DNA from: Chitinophagaceae bacterium
GTDB taxonomy: Bacteria > Bacteroidota > Bacteroidia > Chitinophagales > Chitinophagaceae
DNA: 5,505 nucleotides
NCBI GenBank assembly: GCA_947452875.1
Contig: CANGEZ010000163.1
Location: forward strand, 1-5,505
Direction of reading: 5' to 3'
Shown: in pieces, positions 1-5,232 of the stretch
Layout: each line of letters opens with the position of its first letter
Numbering within the stretch: position 1 is the stretch's first letter
Notes under the pieces: model-generated
What the model was told of the DNA's origin: nothing
What the model saw: the letters and a program-made list of their open reading frames with translations, nothing else
Database searches by the model: none
Made by a program: the position numbers and the translations under genes

Positions 1-687
1 GTAAGAGATACTTCTGGTACCGTAAATTACAGTTGGTCTCCAGCTAGTTCTTGCAGTACTCCAAATGACCATATTACTACTGTAAGTCCTACCACCACAC
101 AAGTGTACACTCTAACGGTTACAGATAACTATGGATGTAATTATGCTGTAACAGATGAAGTATTGGTAACTTTACAACCACCAGTACCGGCATTTGCAGG
201 TAGAGATACAATTGCACAAATAAACTATCCATTGCAATTGAATGCAAGTGGAGGTGATAGTTACCAATGGAGTCCAGCTAATTTCTTCAGCAATCCAGGA
301 ATCAGTAATCCTTTCATCACCATTCAAAATGATCAATTATTTACTTTAATAGTTACAGCAGGTGGACATTGCCTGGGTTATGACACAGTTTTTGTAAGGA
401 CTTACCTAGACTCAGGATACTATGTTCCTACTTCGTTTACACCTAATGGTGATGGATTAAATGATTTCTTTAGAGCAATCCCAGTTAAAGTAGCAAGTAC
501 GGATTACTTCAGAATTTTCAACAGATACGGACAATTAATTTTCCAAACCAACAAATGGTTGAAAGGATGGGATGGAACATATCAAGGGAAAAAGCAACCA
601 ATGGGAACTTATGTTTGGTCCGTTAAAGGCAGATTTCAAAATGGAAAAATTATAGAGAAAAGAGGAACTGTTTTACTTCTTCAATAA
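1..687 (+). CDS. T9SS type B sorting domain protein with PKD/Ig-like units, 3' end only
   Basis: The frame is open from base 1 to the TAA at 685-687, so only the last 228 residues of a longer protein are seen. The final ~90 residues (bases ~418-687) match the gliding-motility-associated C-terminal domain (CHU_C, type B T9SS signal): the motif SFTPNGDGLNDFF at bases 433-471, then FRIFNRYGQLIF, GWDGTYQGK, QPMGTYVW and a closing RGTVLLLQ. In this family the domain directs export across the outer membrane by the type IX system after Sec transport. Upstream are two related beta-sandwich-like units (about 1-180 and 181-411), each with a WSPA motif and a later TLTVT/TLIVT strand and Cys, as in PKD/Ig-like modules of adhesins. 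The GTG at base 103 lies inside unit 1 and is not the true start. The substrate or ligand is unknown. It could be an adhesin or an extracellular enzyme whose catalytic part lies outside the window. It is convergent with the aro operon. Confidence 0.9.
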   Translation, partial: VRDTSGTVNYSWSPASSCSTPNDHITTVSPTTTQVYTLTVTDNYGCNYAVTDEVLVTLQPPVPAFAGRDTIAQINYPLQLNASGGDSYQWSPANFFSNPGISNPFITIQNDQLFTLIVTAGGHCLGYDTVFVRTYLDSGYYVPTSFTPNGDGLNDFFRAIPVKVASTDYFRIFNRYGQLIFQTNKWLKGWDGTYQGKKQPMGTYVWSVKGRFQNGKIIEKRGTVLLLQ

Positions 688-704
688 ACAAAATTAATAA
701 CAAC

Positions 705-738
705 AAAAAAGCCTTGAATCTTAATTCAGGGCTTTTTT
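705..738. terminator. Bidirectional intrinsic terminator between convergent genes
   Basis: A 14-bp stem pairs 705-718 (AAAAAAGCCTTGAA) with 725-738 (TTCAGGGCTTTTTT) around a 6-nt loop, with one G-U pair read on the + strand. The six A's on the left and six T's on the right give a U-tract at the 3' side whichever strand is transcribed. The stem starts 17 nt after the stop of the + strand gene and 5 nt after the aroC stop, so it fits shared termination of both convergent transcripts. Termination is inferred from structure only. Confidence 0.85.
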
Positions 739-743
739 ATTAT

Positions 744-1730
744 TTATAATTTTATCAACAATGCATCCGCTATCACACAAGCACTCACCGATTCCAAAAC
801 CGGCGGCACTCTCAATGCGATGCATAAATCATGACGTCCTTTAATTGAGAATGATTCCACCTCACCGCTGTGTGTGTTTAAAGAGTTTTGAACTTGAGGA
901 GTTGATGAGGTTGGTTTTACAGCTATTCTGAAAACAACATCATTCCCATTTGATAAACCGCCGGCAATACCACCTGCATGGTTAGACGCATATTTTCCTG
1001 ACTCATCAATGAGCGCATCATTGTGTTCACTACCTTTCATTTTAGCTGCATGAAACCCTGAGCCGAATTCAATTCCTTTTACGGCAGGAATCGCAAATAC
1101 AGCATGACTGATTAAAGATTCCAAAGAATCAAAAAAAGGTTCACCAACACCAATTGGAAGATTGGATATTTTACATTCAAGAATGCCACCAATACTATCT
1201 TGCGCATCAATAGCTTTTTGAATGGCAGATTCGATTTCTTTGTCTCCTCCAATTTCAATAATAGAAGATTGTATGTTTACTGAAGGAGAAAAATGGCTGA
1301 TGATTTTCTCTGCCACAACACCGGCAGCAACCAAGCAAAGTGTAAGTCTGCCACTAAAATGTCCACCTCCCCTATAATCTTCAAACCCATTAAATTTTTG
1401 TGAAGCCACGAAGTCAGCATGCCCTGGACGTGGTATCTTTCTTAATTCCTCATAATCTTTGCTGATTACATTTTTATTTTCAAAGACGATGGTCAAAGGC
1501 GCACCTGTTGTTTTATCATTAAATAATCCGGAAACAAAGATGGGCGTATCCTCTTCTTTTCTTGGTGTTGTTCCGGGTAAAATACCACCTTTTCTTCTTT
1601 GCAATTTATCTTCAAAATCTGCCATCGTCAATTCTATACCGGGCAAGACACCATCAATCGTAATCCCAACCATTGGACCATGAGATTCACCAAAAATGCT
1701 GATTCTGAAAATTCTGCCAAAGCTATTCAT
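744..1730 (-). CDS. aroC: Chorismate synthase
   Basis: Catalyses the last shikimate-pathway step, 5-enolpyruvylshikimate-3-phosphate to chorismate, with reduced FMN in the cytoplasm. The 328-residue product has FGESHG at 13-18 and RPGHAD at 101-106; His17 and His104 correspond to the two invariant histidines of the family. YRGGGHFSGRLT (119-130) fits the second family signature, followed by NHAGGIAGGLSNG (250-262), KPTSS (272-276) and GRHDLCIALR (298-307). It is shorter than the usual ~350-360 residues: compared from memory with E. coli AroC it lacks about 20 residues in the middle (around 150-185) and nearly all the tail after the ADALL helix, with no sign of a frameshift. It is the last gene of the operon, 10 nt after the aroA stop. 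No Shine-Dalgarno sequence is visible before the ATG at 1730, which starts at the expected family N-terminus. Identity is certain; the compact form is probably a lineage type. Confidence 0.97.
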   Translation of the reverse strand: MNSFGRIFRISIFGESHGPMVGITIDGVLPGIELTMADFEDKLQRRKGGILPGTTPRKEEDTPIFVSGLFNDKTTGAPLTIVFENKNVISKDYEELRKIPRPGHADFVASQKFNGFEDYRGGGHFSGRLTLCLVAAGVVAEKIISHFSPSVNIQSSIIEIGGDKEIESAIQKAIDAQDSIGGILECKISNLPIGVGEPFFDSLESLISHAVFAIPAVKGIEFGSGFHAAKMKGSEHNDALIDESGKYASNHAGGIAGGLSNGNDVVFRIAVKPTSSTPQVQNSLNTHSGEVESFSIKGRHDLCIALRVPPVLESVSACVIADALLIKL

Positions 1731-1740
1731 GAAAATGAGT

Positions 1741-3012
1741 TTATGTTTTTAATGTAACTGTCCCGCCACAATCTTGTAATAAATTAAAAAATTCCGGAAA
1801 TGATTTATTAACCGATTCCGCATCTTCAATAACCACTTCAGCTGATGACATCAAGCCAGCTATGGCCAAGGCCATTGCTATTCTGTGATCATGTTGCGAA
1901 TTTACAACACCTCCTTTTAACTTTTTGCCTCCGTTGATAATCATATTATCATCCATCAAAAAAATATCAGCACCTAATTTAGAAAATTGATTCATCAACG
2001 CTTCTGCACGATTGCTTTCTTTGTCGTACAATCTACTTACTCCTTTTATAACAGATTTTCCATTTGCTGCCAAAGCCAGTAATACCAAAGGCGGAAACAA
2101 ATCTGGACAATCAGTAGCATCAAATTCGAAAGGCTTAATTGCTGTTGATTTTTTAATTTTTAAAATATCTGCATCTTTATAATAATCAGCATTTATTTGA
2201 TCAAGCACTTCGAGTATTTTTTTATCAGATTGGCAACTGTTTACATCCAATCCTGATAAAGACAAATCGCCTGCAATCAAAGCAGCCACAATGAAAAAAG
2301 AAGCACTACTCCAATCTCCTTCAACTGTATATATAATATCTCTGTTTATTTGTGTTGTTGGATAAATATAAAAACGCTCGTATTGATCATTAACCACTTT
2401 ATACCCAAAATGCTGTAAAAATTGCAAGCTCAAATCTATATAAGGTTTACTAACTAAGTTGCGTGCAGCGATAATTGTTAGTCTATCAACTTTTTTCGCA
2501 AAAGCGAATAACAAACCTGTAAGATATTGAGAGCTCTTGCTGCCGTCAATTTCGATATCAACTGGTTGTAGTGGACCTTTTATTTCAACAGGCAACAATC
2601 CATTTTCAGATTTAATGTCAACGCCTAATTCAGTAAAAAAATGGCTAAACAAATCTACAGGACGTTTCATCAAACTTCCAGAACCACTTATAGATACAGC
2701 ATTATTGGAAATAGCAATGATTGGTGTAAACATTCTCAAAGAGAGTCCGCTTTCATGGCAATTTATAAATGCAGGCGGCTGAATTTCTCCATTACTAATA
2801 ATCTTTATGCTGTTGTAATTGTTTTCAATGGTAGCTCCTAGTTTCTCAATGATATCCAAAGCGGCTATATCATCATTGCTTTTTCCGGGATTATAAATAA
2901 TTGCAGTTCCTTTGTTTAATAGAGACAATGCACAAGCACGTTGCATGGCACTTTTACTAGGCGGAATACTTATTTCACCGGATAGTAACGAAGGTGTAAT
3001 TACAGCAATCAT
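1741..3012 (-). CDS. aroA: 3-phosphoshikimate 1-carboxyvinyltransferase (EPSP synthase)
   Basis: Transfers the enolpyruvyl group of PEP to shikimate-3-phosphate, giving EPSP and phosphate (step 6). The 423 residues are close to the E. coli length (427). Visible active-site blocks, with E. coli equivalents by my own alignment: PPSKS 17-21 (Lys20 = K22), ESGLSLRMF 87-95 (Gly89 = G96, Arg93 = R100), MKRP 115-118 (Arg117 = R124), SKSSQYLT 158-165 (substrate serines and Gln162), CPDLFPP 302-308 (Asp304 = D313), YDKESNRAEAL 329-339 (Glu332 = E341), HDHRIAMA 374-381 (Arg377 = R386) and NKSFPEFF 402-409 (Lys403 = K411). All catalytic residues I can place are present. The PEP loop differs from the E. 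coli form: Leu90 replaces Thr97 and Met94 replaces Pro101. The ATG at 3012 overlaps the aroB stop by 4 nt (ATGA), which suggests translational coupling. Confidence 0.97.
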   Translation of the reverse strand: MIAVITPSLLSGEISIPPSKSAMQRACALSLLNKGTAIIYNPGKSNDDIAALDIIEKLGATIENNYNSIKIISNGEIQPPAFINCHESGLSLRMFTPIIAISNNAVSISGSGSLMKRPVDLFSHFFTELGVDIKSENGLLPVEIKGPLQPVDIEIDGSKSSQYLTGLLFAFAKKVDRLTIIAARNLVSKPYIDLSLQFLQHFGYKVVNDQYERFYIYPTTQINRDIIYTVEGDWSSASFFIVAALIAGDLSLSGLDVNSCQSDKKILEVLDQINADYYKDADILKIKKSTAIKPFEFDATDCPDLFPPLVLLALAANGKSVIKGVSRLYDKESNRAEALMNQFSKLGADIFLMDDNMIINGGKKLKGGVVNSQHDHRIAMALAIAGLMSSAEVVIEDAESVNKSFPEFFNLLQDCGGTVTLKT

Positions 3013-4043
3013 GTCGTCATTTCTTTATACGATGACTTTAACGCAGAGATTGAAATATTTTTAATTATAGCATCGCCAATCTCTCTGAGTAAAACAAACT
3101 GAATTTCATCACCTGTTCTTTTTTTATCCGAAATCAATTGTTCAAACAATGTCACATCATCAGTTTCAATTGTAACAGGCAACCCATATTTTTTGAGCAA
3201 ATCGATAATCTGAAATATTGAAGAAGAAGGCAAGTTTGCATATAATTCAGAAATTTTTGCCGCAATCACCATACCTATACTCACTGCCGCCCCATGAGAA
3301 ATACCCTTTAAATTTTCTATCGCATGGCCGAATGTATGACCAAAATTCAACAACTTTCTATTACCGATTTCATTAACATCCGATTGCACGACTTCAAACT
3401 TAATGTCTATATTTTGCATGATGAGTTTCATCAACAAATCCTTATCTTTTCGAAATGATGTTAATTCATGTTGTTGTAAAAAAGAAAAAAGAGAGGCATC
3501 CAAAATACAAGCATGCTTAATAATTTCAGCAAAGCCGTTTATCCATTCTGAATCAGCAAGTGTATCTAAAAAAGAAATATCGTATAAAATAAAATCAGGC
3601 TGGTAAACAGTCCCGACCATATTCTTATGTAACCCAACATTGATACCATTTTTCCCACCTATCGCTGCGTCAACCATTGATAACACTGTAGTTGGCACCA
3701 ATCCAAACCTAATGCCTCTTTTATAAATAGATGCTACGTAACCTGTAATATCAGTAACAACACCTCCTCCAATACCAACAATAAAATCATCTTTATTCAA
3801 TTGTAATTGTAATAACTGATTGATGATATCATCGACACAAGATTGCGTTTTATTTTTTTCACCGGAAGGAACAACTATAATATTGTATCCTTCAAATTTG
3901 ACTTGGTGTAATTTATAAAGTTGCTCATCTACAAGCAAGATGTTTTTTTTATTCGCATGAAGATTTAATGCAGCAGACAACTCCATATTAAAAAGACAAT
4001 CCACCTTCTTGCCTTCAATATTGTATGTCTTATTAATGATCAT
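3009..4043 (-). CDS. aroB: 3-dehydroquinate synthase
   Basis: Converts DAHP to 3-dehydroquinate (step 2) using NAD+ and a divalent metal; cytoplasmic. The 344-residue product shows the NAD-binding part with PSGEKNK (59-65) and the glycine-rich GIGGGVVTDITGYVAS (90-105), then PTTVLSMVDAAIGGKNGIN (117-135). The C-terminal metal-binding part has GFAEIIKH (170-177), FGHTFGHAIE (234-243) and SHGAAVSIGM (249-258). By family knowledge the metal ligands are Glu173, His236 and His250, with His240 in the active site; all are present. DKKRTGDEIQFVLL (306-319) is the conserved C-terminal DKK block. Two positions depart from the common form: GGKN for GGKT, and HGAAV for HGEAV. The ATG at 4043 shares its A with the TGA of the upstream DAHP synthase gene, and the stop overlaps the aroA start by 4 nt. 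An eight-A run encodes residues around 31-34; the frame is intact. Confidence 0.96.
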   Translation of the reverse strand: MIINKTYNIEGKKVDCLFNMELSAALNLHANKKNILLVDEQLYKLHQVKFEGYNIIVVPSGEKNKTQSCVDDIINQLLQLQLNKDDFIVGIGGGVVTDITGYVASIYKRGIRFGLVPTTVLSMVDAAIGGKNGINVGLHKNMVGTVYQPDFILYDISFLDTLADSEWINGFAEIIKHACILDASLFSFLQQHELTSFRKDKDLLMKLIMQNIDIKFEVVQSDVNEIGNRKLLNFGHTFGHAIENLKGISHGAAVSIGMVIAAKISELYANLPSSSIFQIIDLLKKYGLPVTIETDDVTLFEQLISDKKRTGDEIQFVLLREIGDAIIKNISISALKSSYKEMTT

Positions 4044-5110
4044 CAGTTTTTCATTATTTTGTTTTGATGATTGATGCTTTCCATATGAACAGCTTCAAAA
4101 TACTTGATGATAAAATCTTCGCTGAGTCCGAGTAACTTTGCTTTTGAAATAGCCCGATGCAAAATGGTATCCCATCTTTCGGTCTGAAGAATTGTAATAT
4201 TTTGTTGACGCTTCACATCTCCCATTTCATCTGCCAATTTCATTCTTTCACTTAATAAAGTTATAAGTTCATCGTCCAATTGATCCATTTGATCTCTCAA
4301 TTTTTGCAATCCCGGATTGGATAATAATTCGGGTGATGCTTCTTTTCTCCACATCAAATTACTTAACATCAATTTCAATTGATCCGGTGTAATCTGTTGT
4401 TCGGCATCGCTCCAAGCTTTATCAGGAGTAAGATGACTCTCTATCATCAAACCTGAAAAATCAAGATTGATACTTTGCTGAGCTACTTCCTGCAACATGT
4501 GTCTGTTGCCACAAATATGAGAAGGATCGCAAATCATGGGCAAATCACGAAATCTTCTTTTCATTTCAATGGCCAATTGCCACATGGGAGGATTGCGATA
4601 TACATTTTTTCCAAAAGAAGAAAAACCGCGATGAATCAATCCGATGTAATCGATACCGGATTTTTGTATTCTTTCCAAAGCTCCACACCACAATTCTAAA
4701 TCAGGATTCACAGGATTTTTTATGAGCACAGGAATTTTAACGCCTTCCAAAGCATGGGCTATTTCCTGAACAGAAAAAGGATTAGCTGTAGTTCTGGCTC
4801 CAACCCATAAAACATCTACATCGTATGAAAGTGCTAATTCAACATGATTGGCATTGGCAACTTCAACTGTTGTAGGTATACCGGTTATTTTCTTTGCTTC
4901 TTTTAACCATTCCAAACCAATTTTTCCTACACCTTCAAAATTACCTGGCTTGGTTCTGGGTTTCCATATTCCTGCCCTCATGATATTCACTTCAGGAATT
5001 TTAGCCAATTCAATTGCAGTGGATATCAATTGCTGCTCCGTTTCGGCGCTACAAGGACCACTAATGATGAGTGGACGTTGATTCCAGATTTGTTTTACTT
5101 TTTCATTCAT
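4043..5110 (-). CDS. aroF: Bifunctional DAHP synthase (type I-beta) / chorismate mutase (AroQ type)
   Basis: Entry enzyme of the shikimate pathway, condensing PEP and erythrose-4-phosphate to DAHP, fused to a C-terminal chorismate mutase (chorismate to prephenate). I chose the ATG at 5110 (355 residues) over an in-frame GTG at 5128, which adds six residues but lies inside the putative -7 box. The synthase part (about 10-260) has GPCSAE 18-23, RAGIWKPRT 45-53, GARTTANPF 104-112, KNPVNPD 131-137, IHRGFSS 159-165, DPSHICG 195-201 and IESHLTPDKAWSDAEQ 223-238. Cys20, His198, Glu224 and Asp235 match the metal ligands of the T. maritima enzyme; the last three keep its spacing. The mutase part (about 266-350) is helical; Arg272, Arg289, Lys300, Arg312 and Gln349 match E. 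coli R11, R28, K39, R51 and Q88 with exact spacing, but Gln309 and Trp313 stand where D48 and E52 would be. It is the first gene of the operon. Feedback through the mutase domain is likely but inferred. Confidence 0.95.
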   Translation of the reverse strand: MNEKVKQIWNQRPLIISGPCSAETEQQLISTAIELAKIPEVNIMRAGIWKPRTKPGNFEGVGKIGLEWLKEAKKITGIPTTVEVANANHVELALSYDVDVLWVGARTTANPFSVQEIAHALEGVKIPVLIKNPVNPDLELWCGALERIQKSGIDYIGLIHRGFSSFGKNVYRNPPMWQLAIEMKRRFRDLPMICDPSHICGNRHMLQEVAQQSINLDFSGLMIESHLTPDKAWSDAEQQITPDQLKLMLSNLMWRKEASPELLSNPGLQKLRDQMDQLDDELITLLSERMKLADEMGDVKRQQNITILQTERWDTILHRAISKAKLLGLSEDFIIKYFEAVHMESINHQNKIMKN

Positions 5111-5127
5111 AATAAATAACCGGAGCA

Positions 5128-5135
5128 CAAAATTA
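5128..5135 (-). promoter_or_regulatory. Putative Bacteroidota -7 box for the aro operon
   Basis: On the minus strand, 5135 to 5128 reads TAATTTTG, an exact match to the Bacteroidota -7 consensus TAnnTTTG. It lies 17 nt upstream of the ATG at 5110, so transcription would start roughly 12-14 nt before that ATG. No good -33 TTG is found at the usual 19-21 nt spacing (one TTG at 5149-5147 is too close), so this is a moderate call. With so short a leader there is no room for a classical leader-peptide attenuator. Confidence 0.5.
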
Positions 5136-5205
5136 ACGCTATCTCACAAGAAATCTGCCGGAAGATGGAGTTTATAGTCAATTATTCTGCCAGGTTTTTG
5201 TTTAT

Positions 5206-5213
5206 TATATTTG
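5206..5213 (+). promoter_or_regulatory. Putative Bacteroidota -7 box for mtnA
   Basis: TATATTTG on the + strand fits TAnnTTTG exactly and lies 19 nt before the ATG at 5233, implying a leader of about 13-15 nt. No clear -33 TTG is seen about 20 nt upstream (the region around 5181-5189 reads ATTATTCTG). It faces away from the aro operon box, with about 70 bp between the two. Moderate confidence, given the AT-rich background. Confidence 0.5.
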
Positions 5214-5232
5214 AACCCTTAATACAGATTCG

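Larger units (their letters stand above)
744..5135 (-). other. Aromatic amino acid (shikimate) operon aroF-aroB-aroA-aroC
   Basis: Four minus-strand genes are packed with a 1-nt overlap (aroF/aroB, TGATG at 4045-4041), a 4-nt overlap (aroB/aroA, ATGA at 3012-3009) and a 10-nt gap (aroA/aroC). They are bounded by a putative -7 box at 5135-5128 and a hairpin terminator at 738-705. This layout indicates one transcript with coupled translation. It covers pathway steps 1, 2, 6 and 7 and chorismate mutase. No dehydroquinate dehydratase, shikimate dehydrogenase, shikimate kinase, prephenate dehydratase or prephenate dehydrogenase is present in the window. Confidence 0.88.

Noticed and set aside
103..105. 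GTG as a possible start of the left-edge gene
   Set aside because: The frame is open back to base 1 and the codons before it encode the first part of the same WSPA-type unit; a secreted protein starting here would lack a signal peptide.
1459..1683. Plus-strand open frame of 74 codons
   Set aside because: Lies wholly antisense inside aroC, whose conserved motifs cover the region; the product has no recognisable feature.
2537..2841. Two overlapping plus-strand open frames
   Set aside because: Both are antisense within aroA over conserved blocks; no promoter-like element or plausible protein features.
3403..3606. Plus-strand open frame of 67 codons
   Set aside because: Antisense shadow of aroB; Lys/Ser/Cys-rich composition with no domain signal.
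4475..5081. Two plus-strand open frames (4475-4699 and 4848-5081)
   Set aside because: Antisense within the DAHP synthase over its conserved metal and substrate motifs; the second is hydrophobic only because of the opposite-strand codons.
5154..5191. TCTGCC pair as an operator repeat
   Set aside because: Only six bases are shared and there is no clear symmetry; by itself this is within chance, so it is mentioned only as part of the intergenic finding.
5111..5232. Riboswitch or leader-peptide attenuator for aromatic amino acids
   Set aside because: The likely transcript start leaves a leader of about 13 nt, and the gap shows no Trp/Phe/Tyr-rich short frame with a terminator hairpin.
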